A stretch of DNA of 64,000 bases from Cryptobacterium curtum DSM 15641 (GTDB lineage: Bacteria > Actinomycetota > Coriobacteriia > Coriobacteriales > Eggerthellaceae), in NCBI RefSeq assembly GCF_000023845.1, contig NC_013170.1:744001-808000 (forward strand), written 5' to 3'. Shown here one piece after another: positions 17,312-26,223 of this stretch. Both the position numbers and the translations under genes were made by a program. The notes under the pieces are model-generated. The model was given only the letters and a program-made list of their open reading frames with translations. It was not told the origin of the DNA and did not search any database. The number at the start of each line of letters is the position of its first letter. Within the stretch, counting starts at the first letter, position 1.

Positions 17312-18037
17312 ATGCAAAAATTTATTGCTGAACAGTCTTTTTGGGATTTATTTCCCGATGCTTCTATTGGCATTCTCGTGGTGCGCAACATGAAGACAGC
17401 TGACGAGATTACTGCGGCGGATCGCGAGGTTATCGTGAATCTTTTGCGTACCTCCAATGCGCAGGCCGATCAGTATCTCGAAAGTAACACGATATCTGAA
17501 AATTCGGTTGTCGCTATTTGGCGCGATGCCTATCGGCGCTTCAAAACAAAAAAGGGTGTCCGTTGTTCACTTGAAAGCCTGCTCAAACGGGTGCTCAAGG
17601 GTAATCCGGTTGGCAGTATTACGCCTTCAGTTGATCTGTATAATGCGCTGTCATTAAAGTATGCCTTCCCTGTAGGAGGCGAAGATGTTGACTCGTTTGT
17701 CGGTAATGTGCGTCTTGGAATAACCGAAGGGGGCGATGCTTTTCAACCTATTGGTGAAGACGCTGACGATCCTACCCTTGCAGGAGAATTGTGCTATCGC
17801 GACGACGCGGGCGCTATCTGTCGTTGTTTTAATTGGCGCGATGGTGTACGCACTGCTCTTCAGGATGATTCTCGTAACGCAATACTTATTACCGAAAACC
17901 TCGATCCAGCTCGGCGAAACGAACTCGATACGATGGTCGATGAATTTGCTCGGTTGCTTCAGACATACTTCGGTGCAGAAATCGTAGCTCGTGAGATTAT
18001 TGATAGGGATAATCCGGAGATGATAATCGTTCCTTGA
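17312..18037 (+). CDS. B3/B4 tRNA-binding-domain protein
   Basis: 241 residues matching stand-alone versions of the B3/B4 domain that edits mischarged tRNA in the phenylalanyl-tRNA synthetase beta subunit. Visible family features are RDAYRRFKTKKGVRCSLESL, SITPSVDLYNALSLKYAFPV (NALSL), and the late FNWRDGVRTALQDDSRNAIL. Such free-standing proteins are thought to deacylate mischarged tRNAs or bind amino acids, but this is not established. ATG 17312 is preferred over 17303 because GTGAGGA (17296-17302) is correctly spaced. It lies just before tRNA-Arg but is not likely linked to it functionally. Confidence 0.82.
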   Translation: MQKFIAEQSFWDLFPDASIGILVVRNMKTADEITAADREVIVNLLRTSNAQADQYLESNTISENSVVAIWRDAYRRFKTKKGVRCSLESLLKRVLKGNPVGSITPSVDLYNALSLKYAFPVGGEDVDSFVGNVRLGITEGGDAFQPIGEDADDPTLAGELCYRDDAGAICRCFNWRDGVRTALQDDSRNAILITENLDPARRNELDTMVDEFARLLQTYFGAEIVAREIIDRDNPEMIIVP

Positions 18038-18099
18038 TTACGCTCACATCCTATCGATCGGGTAAATATACGGTAAGATAGTCAAATCATTTTATGACT

Positions 18100-18175
18100 G
18101 CGCCCATGGCTCAATGGATAGAGCATCGGACTTCTAATCCGGCGGTTGCAGGTTCGAGTCCTGCTGGGCGCACCA
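18100..18175 (+). tRNA. tRNA-Arg (anticodon TCT)
   Basis: A 76-nt cloverleaf. Acceptor arms GCGCCCA and TGGGCGC pair fully, with encoded ACCA. Anticodon stem TCGGA/TCCGG encloses CTTCTAA, giving TCT, which reads AGA/AGG. T loop GGTTCGAGTCC is normal. Confidence 0.96.
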
Positions 18176-18183
18176 GCGCTTTT

Positions 18184-18211
18184 AAAGGGCGTCAGCGTGG
18201 CGCCCTTTTTC
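18184..18211 (+). terminator. Intrinsic terminator after tRNA-Arg
   Basis: AAAGGGCG (18184-18191) pairs with CGCCCTTT (18201-18208), 9-nt loop, continuing into a T run to 18210. Confidence 0.88.
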
Positions 18212-18327
18212 ATAGTGATGTGCGCACAACACGTTAGAGCGGCGTGTTTTGGTGCGTTTTCACTGTGTGAAGTGTGTTTTTATATTTATAAGGTGCGTTT
18301 TTACTTTTGCAACGGAAAGGATCGGCC

Positions 18328-19263
18328 ATGTTATCATTGCTTGCATTACTTCCAATAGTGCTCTTTATTACGGTAGTTATTTGTTTGCCACTCGGTATTT
18401 ATATCGTGCCACAGCAAAATTCTGTGGTAATTGAACGTCTTGGCAAGTTCAATCGTATTACAGGTCCTGGCATCCATTTGCTTATTCCAGTGGTTGAGCG
18501 CAAGGCAACTTGTCTCTCCATGAAGACGGGGAAACTTAGTTTCCGTCTCGATGCCAAGACATCCGATAATGTGACAATCGTGCTCGAAGTGTCTGCTCAG
18601 TATCATGTCGATTATGACAATGGCAATGGAAATGCTGTGCAATCGGGCGTGTATCGGGCATTCTACATGTTGGCCGATCCGATTTCTCAGATGCAGGACT
18701 ATCTGTCGGATGCATTGCGCTCTTCCATACCGGCATATACGCTTGATGATGTCTTTAGTAAAAAGGACGATATTGCGCGTGATGTCAATGCTAACGTGGC
18801 GGGCACTATGCAGAGCTATGGCTGGACACTAGTATCCACGCTTATTACGGGTATTAACTTGCCAACTTCAGTTGAGAAATCAATGAACGATATCAATGCG
18901 GCGCAGCGCCAGCGCGAAGCTGCGCAGTCACTAGCTGATGCCGATAAGATTAAACGCGTGACGAGTGCTCAAGCTGAAGCAGAGGCTATGGAAAAGACCG
19001 GCCGTGGCATTGCTGCTCAGCGCATTGCTATTGCGCAGGGTATTAAGGATTCGCTTGATACCATTAAAGAATCGGGTGTAAGTGAAGCAGAGGCAAACGA
19101 GCTGTTCCTCTATACGCAGTTTACTGAAATGATGACTACCTTTGCTAAGGAAGGCCGTGCCTCTACAGTGGTACTTCCAACCGATTTCAATGAGTCACGA
19201 TCAATGTTCCAGCAGATGCTTGCTGCACATCAGGTACATGACAACACGCGCGGTGAAAAATAA
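18328..19263 (+). CDS. SPFH/stomatin-family membrane protein
   Basis: 311 residues. One N-terminal membrane helix (about 2-26) is followed by VPQQNSVVIERLGKFNRI, the classic start of the SPFH (prohibitin/stomatin) domain, running to about residue 190. An Ala/Glu-rich coiled coil follows (about 190-245, NAAQRQREAAQSLADADK). These proteins oligomerise on the membrane and organise microdomains or regulate membrane proteases. An NfeD-type partner, often adjacent, is absent. GGAAAGGA at 18314-18321 supports ATG 18328 over the TTG at 18307. The gene ends 1 bp from the convergent nitroreductase. Confidence 0.9.
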   Translation: MLSLLALLPIVLFITVVICLPLGIYIVPQQNSVVIERLGKFNRITGPGIHLLIPVVERKATCLSMKTGKLSFRLDAKTSDNVTIVLEVSAQYHVDYDNGNGNAVQSGVYRAFYMLADPISQMQDYLSDALRSSIPAYTLDDVFSKKDDIARDVNANVAGTMQSYGWTLVSTLITGINLPTSVEKSMNDINAAQRQREAAQSLADADKIKRVTSAQAEAEAMEKTGRGIAAQRIAIAQGIKDSLDTIKESGVSEAEANELFLYTQFTEMMTTFAKEGRASTVVLPTDFNESRSMFQQMLAAHQVHDNTRGEK

Positions 19264-19264
19264 G

Positions 19265-19960
19265 CTACTTATTATTCTTCGTGCAATTCCAATGAACGAT
19301 TTGGGGTGCCGCGCCGACCTCGAAGTGGTACTTAACAATACCAAGATCGATTTTGGACATTGATCCTCGTGCGGTTGACTGTGCACAGACCGTTCCGTCT
19401 TTAAGAAGGCTGATGTGGAACTTCTGGCGATTCATTGCAGTTGGTGCAAGCATTGCGGCATCGATACCTTCATTGAACCAGGCAGGTATTTGCATGCCAG
19501 CTGGAACACTAAAACACTCGGCACGGTCCTTTGAACGATGCTCAACACCATGGGTTTTTCCAAAGCCAAGCGTAATAACGCACACAAGGCGTTCTCTTTT
19601 GCGTACTACACAGGCGGCGTTGCGTTTGCTATAGGTCATGGCAACCCAACAGCTGTCGATACCAAGCGTGCGTGCAAGCAGTACTATACGCTCGCCGTAA
19701 TACCCAATGCGCTGTTCAAGCGTGTCTGACTTTGCGCCAACACAGCAGAGGTATGAACGTACCCCTTCAAAATGACCATAGCGAGCTGAAAACGAATTGA
19801 AAGCAGCGGGATTATCGCGGACAAGTTGTAGATGGAGTGATCCTTCTTCATTGCAAGCACCAACTTCTGCTTGCAAGCGATCAAGTAAGTCAGCCGATAG
19901 GGGAGTCGGTGAGTAGGCACGTACTGCATGCCGCTCACGTACCGCTTCTTTCAGATTCAT
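19265..19960 (-). CDS. Nitroreductase-family flavoprotein
   Basis: 231 residues. NLKEAVRERHAVRAYSPTPL is the usual FMN-binding opening of nitroreductases, and AMLAPTAMNRQKFHISLL carries the conserved AP-x-x-x-N-x-Q element. The region GYYGERIVLLARTLGIDSCW matches the dimer-core helix. It should be a cytoplasmic NAD(P)H-dependent FMN enzyme. ATG at 19960 is chosen because AAGGGAC precedes it; the longer frame to 20041 lacks homology. Its stop is immediately next to the SPFH gene stop, so transcription is convergent. The promoter shares the 582-base divergent gap with arcA. Confidence 0.85.
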   Translation of the reverse strand: MNLKEAVRERHAVRAYSPTPLSADLLDRLQAEVGACNEEGSLHLQLVRDNPAAFNSFSARYGHFEGVRSYLCCVGAKSDTLEQRIGYYGERIVLLARTLGIDSCWVAMTYSKRNAACVVRKRERLVCVITLGFGKTHGVEHRSKDRAECFSVPAGMQIPAWFNEGIDAAMLAPTAMNRQKFHISLLKDGTVCAQSTARGSMSKIDLGIVKYHFEVGAAPQIVHWNCTKNNK

Positions 19961-20542
19961 GACGTGTCCCTTCATTGTTTTAATAGCCCAATAAAAGAGA
20001 TTATTCCCAGTGTAGGATGTCCTTGTTTTGATGCTACTCACCGCACTTGATGTGTAAGGGAACCGTTAGTTGTGGGATACATATCGGTAGCGATCTGGCG
20101 TTTAAGAGGGGATAAGTATGGGAGCTAACGGCGATAAACCTCTCTGGCACAGGACAGCATCACGATGGGTAGTTCGCACGTAAAAGTGAGCAATTACGTA
20201 TTGGAATACGTAATTATGCAATTTGGCGCATATTGACAGGAAGACATATCTGTGTTTATGAAATACACCCACTCTAAACCAGAGAAATAGCCTGATGAAT
20301 AGCAATTTTCTATCAAGACTGATGCTTTTTAAAGCATGAGAGTCCAAAAAGTAAAGTACCGTTTACCGATAAAAACAACCGTTAGTAGGAGAAAAACTAA
20401 CTATTTAAAATTCTTACAAATTCTCCTTGCAAGTCCTCCACAGGCGTGAGATGCTTTGCTCGTGCCGGCGCTGAAGACACCGACCGGATGCTCGGCATGC
20501 GTTTTATTCCTATTCCATGCATCAAGCAAAAGGAGGACGTAT
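19961..20542. promoter_or_regulatory. Divergent control region and long leader of the arginine deiminase operon
   Basis: A 582-base gap with no supported gene. AATTACGTATT (20192-20202) and AATACGTAATT (20205-20215) form a perfect 11-bp palindrome with a 2-nt centre. It lies about 18 bp before a good promoter: TTGACA (20233-20238), 18-nt spacer, TATGAA (20257-20262). The predicted leader is about 275 nt. It contains ATGCTTT-TT-AAAGCAT (20322-20337). CCGTTAG (20063-20069) can pair with CTAACGG (20125-20131), and AACCGTTAGT recurs at 20061 and 20377. The palindrome is a plausible regulator site. It is not a clear ArgR or CRP/FNR consensus. Confidence 0.5.
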
Positions 20543-21766
20543 ATGACCGGAGTCAACGTTAAGAGCGAGATCGGCCCGCTCAAGAAGGTCATCCTTCACC
20601 GGCCCGGCAAGGAGCTATTAAACCTCACCCCTGACACACTTGAGCGTCTGTTATTTGACGACATCCCGTTTCTGCGGGTAGCCCAAGACGAACATGACGC
20701 ATTCGCACAGGTTTTGCGCGATGAGGGCGTCGAGGTTGTCTACCTTGAGGATCTCATGGCAGATGTCATTCGTGACAATCCTGCTCTGCGCGATGAGTTT
20801 ATTGCTCAGTGGACCCAAGAGGCTGGTATTCATACCGAAAAGTGGCAAGGTATTATTCGTGATTACCTCAATAGCGAATATGCCGATCCTAAGGCATTGG
20901 TTGAAAAGACCATGGAAGGCATCAATTTAGCCGAACTTGATGTCGATCGCTCTGGCAGCCTTATCGACTTGGTGTCAAGCCCCACCAAGATGGTGGTTGA
21001 CCCCATGCCAAACCTGTACTTCACCCGTGATCCCTTTGCTATGGTGGGCACGGGGGTAACTGTACATCGTATGTATTCGGTTACCCGCAATCGTGAGACC
21101 CTCTATGGTCAGTACATCTTTGACAATCATCCTGATTTCAAGGGCACACCGCTTTACTATCGTCGTGATTGGGCCTTCCACATTGAAGGCGGAGACGTTT
21201 TGAACTTGAACTCTCATGTATTGGCTGTTGGTATCTCTCAGCGTACCGAACCTGATGCTATTGACACGCTCGCTCGTGGCATCTTTGCCGATGAGACGAG
21301 CTCCATTGACACGATCCTTGCCTTTGATATTCCCAACTCTCGTGCGTTTATGCACCTCGATACGGTGTTTACACAGATCGACCGTGACAAGTTCACGATC
21401 CATCCGGGTATCTTAGGACCCTTAACCGTCTTTGAACTTACTCCTGCCGCAGGCGGAGAAGTATCCGTTAAGCGTCTCGATAGTGACCTTGAGAGCATCT
21501 TGGCTAAGTATGTTGGCTGCCCGGTTAAGCTTTTGCAGTGCGGTGCGGGCGATCGTATTGCTGCAGAGCGTGAGCAGTGGAACGACGGCTCAAATACCCT
21601 GTGCATCCGTCCGGGTACTATTGCGGTTTATGAGCGCAACGAGGTAACCAACGATTTTCTCTACAAGCAGGGTCTTGATCTGAAGGTCGTGCCCTCAGCT
21701 GAGCTCTCCCGCGGTCGTGGTGGCCCACGCTGCATGAGCATGCCCGCTTGGCGCGAGGATATCTAA
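20543..21766 (+). CDS. arcA: Arginine deiminase
   Basis: A 407-residue enzyme converting L-arginine to citrulline and ammonia, the first step of fermentative arginine breakdown. Catalytic landmarks: NLYFTRDPFAMVG (Asp), FHIEGGDVLNLN (Glu-His region), AFMHLDTVFTQID (His), and the nucleophile Cys397 in GPRCMSMP at the C-terminus. RGRGGPRCMSMPAW matches ArcA. AAGGAGG immediately upstream sets ATG 20543; the long frame from 20456 is spurious. arcB and arcC follow on the same strand with stem-loops between them. No arginine/ornithine antiporter (ArcD) lies in the cluster. Confidence 0.98.
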   Translation: MTGVNVKSEIGPLKKVILHRPGKELLNLTPDTLERLLFDDIPFLRVAQDEHDAFAQVLRDEGVEVVYLEDLMADVIRDNPALRDEFIAQWTQEAGIHTEKWQGIIRDYLNSEYADPKALVEKTMEGINLAELDVDRSGSLIDLVSSPTKMVVDPMPNLYFTRDPFAMVGTGVTVHRMYSVTRNRETLYGQYIFDNHPDFKGTPLYYRRDWAFHIEGGDVLNLNSHVLAVGISQRTEPDAIDTLARGIFADETSSIDTILAFDIPNSRAFMHLDTVFTQIDRDKFTIHPGILGPLTVFELTPAAGGEVSVKRLDSDLESILAKYVGCPVKLLQCGAGDRIAAEREQWNDGSNTLCIRPGTIAVYERNEVTNDFLYKQGLDLKVVPSAELSRGRGGPRCMSMPAWREDI

Positions 21767-21778
21767 GATGCACCTCCT

Positions 21779-21814
21779 CAAGTGGGCACTTCTCTTGAAA
21801 GAGGTGCTCACTTG
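21779..21814 (+). terminator. Intercistronic stem-loop between arcA and arcB
   Basis: A 15-bp stem with wobble pairs (21779-21793 / 21800-21814) and 6-nt loop, 12 nt after arcA. No T run follows, so partial termination or mRNA processing/stabilisation is more likely than full termination. Confidence 0.55.
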
Positions 21815-21941
21815 GGGTATTTGGTCTTCTCGATTCCCGAGCTATCGAGAGACGTCAAACTACCCTGGGTGCTCCACCCACCTGCTCGGAAGTTTTAGGT
21901 ATATATGCAAGACCGCATATATAAGATAGAAAGGAAACATT

Positions 21942-22937
21942 ATGCCTACGAGCCTCTCTGGACGCGATTTCCTGAAGCTGCTTGATTTCTCAACGTCTGA
22001 GATCAAGTATCTGCTGAAGCTTTCTCGCGAGTTCAAGAACCTGAAGCTAACGGGTACTCCGCATCGCTATCTTGAAGGCAAGAATATCGTTCTGCTTTTC
22101 CAGAAGACTTCTACCCGTACACGCTGTGCTTTCGAAGTAGGTGCCCTTGACCTTGGCATGGGTGTGACCTATCTCGATCCGGGCAGCTCGCAGATGGGCA
22201 AGAAAGAGTCTATTGAAGACACCGCCCGCGTGCTCGAGCGTTTCTATGATGGTATTGAATTCCGCGGCTTTGCTCAGAAGGATGTTCAGGATCTGGCCGA
22301 CAACGCGACGGTGCCGGTATGGAATGGTTTAACCACCGAATGGCATCCCACTCAGATGCTTGCTGACATTTTGACTATTCAGGAAGAGTTCGGCGATGAT
22401 ATCGCAGGTCGCACTCTTGTTTTCATGGGCGATGCAAAGAATAACGTTGCTCGTTCTCTCATGGTTGTATGCGCTAAGCTTGGCTTAAACTTTGTTGCTT
22501 GCGGGCCTAAGGATTGCATGCCGGGTGACGACGTGGTTGAGGCTTGCAAGCCTATTGCTGCAGACAATGGTTGCACCATCAAGCTGACGAGCGATGTGCG
22601 TGAAGGTGTTACCGGTGCTGATGTTATTTACACTGATGTGTGGGTATCCATGGGTGAACCTGATGAAGTGTGGGCAAGCCGTATTAAGGAACTTGAGGCA
22701 TATCGCGTAACGAGAGATGTTATGGCTCTTGCTAAGCCTGAGGCTATCTTCCTGCACTGCTTGCCTGCCTTCCATGACACCAACACCACTATTGGTGCTG
22801 AAAAGGCTAAGCAGTTTGGTATTACCGAGATGGAAGTTACTGACGAGGTGTTTGAGGGCAAGCAGTCCCGCGTATTTGATGAAGCTGAAAACCGCATGCA
22901 CACTATCAAGGCGGTTATGTACGCAACATTATCGTAA
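21942..22937 (+). CDS. arcB: Ornithine carbamoyltransferase, catabolic
   Basis: 331 residues. Phosphorolyses citrulline to ornithine and carbamoyl phosphate. The carbamoyl-phosphate site STRTR is at residues 57-61, preceded by FQKT. Other signatures are TEWHPTQMLADILT and FLHCLPAFHDTNT (the ornithine-site Cys). DVWVSMGEPDE matches the SMG loop. Position between arcA and arcC shows it works in the degradative direction. GAAAGGAAAC lies before ATG 21942. A 10-bp stem-loop follows the gene. Confidence 0.97.
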   Translation: MPTSLSGRDFLKLLDFSTSEIKYLLKLSREFKNLKLTGTPHRYLEGKNIVLLFQKTSTRTRCAFEVGALDLGMGVTYLDPGSSQMGKKESIEDTARVLERFYDGIEFRGFAQKDVQDLADNATVPVWNGLTTEWHPTQMLADILTIQEEFGDDIAGRTLVFMGDAKNNVARSLMVVCAKLGLNFVACGPKDCMPGDDVVEACKPIAADNGCTIKLTSDVREGVTGADVIYTDVWVSMGEPDEVWASRIKELEAYRVTRDVMALAKPEAIFLHCLPAFHDTNTTIGAEKAKQFGITEMEVTDEVFEGKQSRVFDEAENRMHTIKAVMYATLS

Positions 22938-22991
22938 GTGCTTAAGCGATACCGTATAGCGGGTTATTATTGAGCTATACATTGGATTAAT

Positions 22992-23019
22992 CTGGCAGCT
23001 GGCTATACACAGCTGCCAG
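22992..23019 (+). terminator. Intercistronic stem-loop between arcB and arcC
   Basis: Perfect 10-bp stem CTGGCAGCTG (22992-23001) / CAGCTGCCAG (23010-23019), 8-nt loop, followed by ACATCCTTTTC. Weak T tract, so likely partial termination or RNA processing. Confidence 0.6.
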
Positions 23020-23134
23020 ACATCCTTTTCAAGTCTCTTCGATGATCCTACCTGTCAGTGGTTTACGCATCTGGCATTCATCGATGAAAAAGTTTCCATG
23101 TAAGGAATCTCTATCTAAGAGAAAGGCGGCAGCG

Positions 23135-24094
23135 ATGCCATATCAGAAAGGCAAAGGTCCAAGCGTAGTCATCGCATTGGGTGGTAACGCCCTCGGCAAC
23201 ACTCCCGAAGAGCAGCTTGAGCTTGTTAAAAATACCGCCAGTCATATTGTTGATATGGTTGGCGACGGAGTAAACACCATCATCACCCATGGCAATGGTC
23301 CTCAGGTTGGCATGATTAACAATGCCTTTGATGCGGCATCGAAAGATGCGGCAAACAAGGTACCGCCCATGCCCTTCCCAGAGTGCGGTGCGATGAGTCA
23401 GGGCTATATTGGTTACCATCTGTCTCAGGCTATTTTGAACGAGCTGAAAAATCGTGGTATCCAACGCTCAACAGCAAATCTAGTCACACAAACAGTGGTT
23501 GATTCTTCCGATCCGGCATTTCAGAATCCAACAAAGCCAGTTGGCGCCTTTATGACCGAAGAAGAGGCCAAAGACATGGCTGCTAAGACAGGCTGCACCG
23601 TGAAAGAAGATGCTGGTCGCGGCTGGCGTCGTGTTGTGGCAAGCCCTATTCCACAGCGCATTGTTGAATTTGATGCGGTCAAGGACCTCATGGATGAAGG
23701 CTATATTGTCGTTTCCACTGGCGGTGGCGGCATTCCCGTCTTTGAAGTAAATGGCGGATATCAGGGTGTTCCGGCTGTTATTGACAAGGATAACTCTGCT
23801 TCTATGCTCGCAAGCGACTTCAAAGCTGACATGCTTGTTATCTTAACGGCGGTCGAAAAGGTTTGCATTAACTTTAGCAAGCCCGATCAAGAAGCACTTT
23901 CGCACATGACGGTTGCTGAGGCTGAAGAGTACATCAAGCAGGGTCAATTTGCCCCTGGATCGATGCTTCCGAAAGTGCAGGCGTGCATCAACTATGTGCG
24001 CAAGTATCCACAGGGCAAGGCTCTTATTACAAGCCTTGAATGCGCTGCTGCTGGTTTGCGTGGTGAAACCGGTACGGTTATTACGCTCGACTAG
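23135..24094 (+). CDS. arcC: Carbamate kinase
   Basis: 319 residues. Transfers phosphate from carbamoyl phosphate to ADP, the ATP-yielding step of arginine fermentation. Motifs: VVIALGGNALG at the N-terminus, ITHGNGPQVGMINN, STGGGGIPVFEV, and VIDKDNSASMLASDF. Length is normal (about 310 in the family). GAAAGGCGG sets ATG 23135. The longer open frame from 23042 adds unrelated residues and was not accepted. A strong terminator closes the operon. Confidence 0.97.
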   Translation: MPYQKGKGPSVVIALGGNALGNTPEEQLELVKNTASHIVDMVGDGVNTIITHGNGPQVGMINNAFDAASKDAANKVPPMPFPECGAMSQGYIGYHLSQAILNELKNRGIQRSTANLVTQTVVDSSDPAFQNPTKPVGAFMTEEEAKDMAAKTGCTVKEDAGRGWRRVVASPIPQRIVEFDAVKDLMDEGYIVVSTGGGGIPVFEVNGGYQGVPAVIDKDNSASMLASDFKADMLVILTAVEKVCINFSKPDQEALSHMTVAEAEEYIKQGQFAPGSMLPKVQACINYVRKYPQGKALITSLECAAAGLRGETGTVITLD

Positions 24095-24139
24095 TTTTAC
24101 CAGCAATACGCTTAATTATTTTGCGTAGTTGAGTAATGT

Positions 24140-24177
24140 AAACTCCCTCGTGTCGTTGGATGCGGGGGAGTTTTTGT
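24140..24177 (+). terminator. Intrinsic terminator of the arc operon
   Basis: AAACTCCC (24140-24147) pairs with GGGAGTTT (24166-24173) and continues into TTG. It separates arcC from argS. Confidence 0.82.
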
Positions 24178-24312
24178 CTTTCCTATCTATGCAAAATCTT
24201 TCTAAATTGCAGGTAAGATATGCGTTCTGTATTCGCTTGCTCAGGTGAAGGGTGCGTTGCGGTATAGTGTCTAAAATCATGTACTGCCGATCGAGTCGTT
24301 TGAAAGGGAACT

Positions 24313-26040
24313 ATGCAAATTCGCGAACAACTTGAACAACTCGTCAACGGAGCTATTCGCTCCGCTATTGAAGACGAGAGCCTTGCCCTTACTGAAGCAC
24401 CCGAAGCTGCATTGGAGCGACCGCGCGACCTTGCAAACGGCGACTGGGCTTCTACGGTTGCCCTGCGAAGCGCAAAGCTCGCACACACGAATCCACGTCA
24501 GATTGCTCAGGCGATCGTTGATCATATACCCGCAAATAATTTAATCGATTCGGTTGACATTGCTGGTGCTGGGTTTATTAACATCAAGTTGGCTCCTACG
24601 GCTTTTCAGTCGGTAGTTGCTCAGGTGCGCCAAGATGGTGTCGACTTTGGAAAGAGCACGATTGAAGAAGGCTATACAAATGTCAACATCGAGTATGTCT
24701 CCGCAAACCCAACGGGGCCTTTCCATGTCGGTCATGGCCGCTGGGCAGCGCTCGGTGATGCAACGGCACGTGTTATGCGCCATGCCGGATATACCGTCTA
24801 CGAAGAAAACTATATTAACGACCATGGCAGCCAGATGGATAATTTTGGCGAGTCGGTAGCAGTTCGCTATCAGCAGCTGCTCGGTCGCGATGTTGAAATG
24901 CCTGAATCTTGCTATGCAGGTGGTTATGTCAAAGATATCGCACAGTCAATCATCGATACAGATGGTGATAAATGGCTTGATGCCGATCCTGACGAGCGTC
25001 GCGTTAACTTCCGTGAGCGTGCGTATCAGTTTGAGCTTGCCGAGCAGCATCGTATTTGCGATGCCTTTGGTACCACTTTTGATAAGTGGTTTTCCGAACG
25101 TTCACTTTACGTGAAAGATGCTGATGGCAAAAGCCAGGTCGATCGAGCTATCGATGCGATGCGCGAAAAGGGCTATATCTACGAATCTGATGGTGCTGTG
25201 TGGTTTAAGAGCACGGAATTTGGCGACGACAAAGACCGCGTTGTTATGAAGAGTAACGGTGAAACCACGTACTTCACCAGCGATGTTGCGTATCACTACG
25301 ACAAGATGCAGCGTGGTTTCGAGCATCTTATCGATCTATGGGGTGCCGACCATCATGGATATGTTGCTCGCTGCGAAGCTATGCTGGCTGCCTGGGGCTA
25401 TCCTGGCGCACTTGAAGTGATGCTTGGCCAGCTAGTTAACTTGTTCCGCGACGGTAAGCCCGTTCGTATGAGCAAGCGTACCGGTGAAATGGTTACCTTC
25501 GAAGAGGTTATTGACGAGGTAGGTGTCGATTCCACCCGTTGGATGATGCTTTCTCGTAGCTCTGATCAGACCATCGATTTCGATATCGAAGTTGCCAAGA
25601 AACGCGATGCGTCAAACCCCGTTTATTATGTGCAGTACGCTCATGCGCGCATTTGCTCGATCTTGCGCAAGGCGGCGCCGGCTGATCTTGCTGCGAAGGC
25701 TGAATCGGGTGAGATTTCGATGAATGAATTGGCACATGCCATTATTCCTGCTCATGCTGATTTAACAGGGCTGACACATCCATCGGAAATCGATCTGATG
25801 CGTAAGATGGATGGTCTGCAGGATCTTGTCGCAAGTGCTGCGCGTGATCGGGCGGCGTTCCGGTTAACGCACTACAGCCAAGATCTTGCTGGCTTGTTCC
25901 ATGCGTTCTATGGCAACTGCCACGTTATTACGGAAGATGAAAGCCTTCAGAATGCACGTCTTGCATTGATTGATGCCACGCGTATCGTACTTGAAATATC
26001 GCTTGGCTTGCTCGGTATTTCAGCACCGACGAAGATGTAA
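24313..26040 (+). CDS. argS: Arginyl-tRNA synthetase
   Basis: A 575-residue class I synthetase. The HIGH-type motif is ANPTGPFHVGHGRWAALGD, followed by NYINDHGSQMDNFGESV. FTSDVAYHYDK and the KMSK-like KPVRMSKRTGEMVTFEEV are present, and a C-terminal DALR anticodon-binding domain ends the protein. AAAGGGAAC precedes ATG 24313, with a TATAGT box at 24263-24268 upstream, so it likely has its own promoter despite lying next to the arc genes. The last codons and TAA are part of a degenerate 35-bp tandem repeat. Confidence 0.97.
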   Translation: MQIREQLEQLVNGAIRSAIEDESLALTEAPEAALERPRDLANGDWASTVALRSAKLAHTNPRQIAQAIVDHIPANNLIDSVDIAGAGFINIKLAPTAFQSVVAQVRQDGVDFGKSTIEEGYTNVNIEYVSANPTGPFHVGHGRWAALGDATARVMRHAGYTVYEENYINDHGSQMDNFGESVAVRYQQLLGRDVEMPESCYAGGYVKDIAQSIIDTDGDKWLDADPDERRVNFRERAYQFELAEQHRICDAFGTTFDKWFSERSLYVKDADGKSQVDRAIDAMREKGYIYESDGAVWFKSTEFGDDKDRVVMKSNGETTYFTSDVAYHYDKMQRGFEHLIDLWGADHHGYVARCEAMLAAWGYPGALEVMLGQLVNLFRDGKPVRMSKRTGEMVTFEEVIDEVGVDSTRWMMLSRSSDQTIDFDIEVAKKRDASNPVYYVQYAHARICSILRKAAPADLAAKAESGEISMNELAHAIIPAHADLTGLTHPSEIDLMRKMDGLQDLVASAARDRAAFRLTHYSQDLAGLFHAFYGNCHVITEDESLQNARLALIDATRIVLEISLGLLGISAPTKM

Positions 26041-26132
26041 TAGTTTTCAGAGTCTCGATATCAACGAAGATGTAACAATCTTCGAAAGTTCAATACTAAC
26101 GAAGGTCTACGTATCTTCAAAGGCTTCATAAG
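26028..26132 (+). repeat. Three degenerate 35-bp tandem repeats spanning the argS stop codon
   Basis: Copies begin at 26028, 26063 and 26098. Each starts (G/A)ACGAAG and carries TTTTC/CTTC at the same offset. Neighbouring copies match at roughly 23 of 35 positions by eye. The middle copy has a perfect hairpin CGAAGAT (26065-26071) / ATCTTCG (26078-26084). The first copy includes the argS termination codon. Confidence 0.6.
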
Positions 26133-26142
26133 CGAACTACCG

Positions 26143-26182
26143 GCGCACACGTTACCGTGGTTTATTACCCAAGCGTGTGCGC
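26143..26182. terminator. Stem-loop between convergent argS and antiporter genes
   Basis: GCGCACACG (26143-26151) pairs perfectly with CGTGTGCGC (26174-26182) around a 22-nt loop. It lies between two convergent genes and could stop transcription from both sides. Confidence 0.6.
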
Positions 26183-26223
26183 ATTGTTTATGTCTTACCA
26201 CTTCTTATTGCTGGTGCTGGTTG

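Noticed and set aside
20456-20542. Longer arginine deiminase start
   Set aside because: AAGGAGG directly precedes ATG 20543, and the extension is in the predicted leader.
23042-23134. N-terminal extension of carbamate kinase
   Set aside because: The added residues match nothing in the family and the ribosome site GAAAGG lies before ATG 23135.
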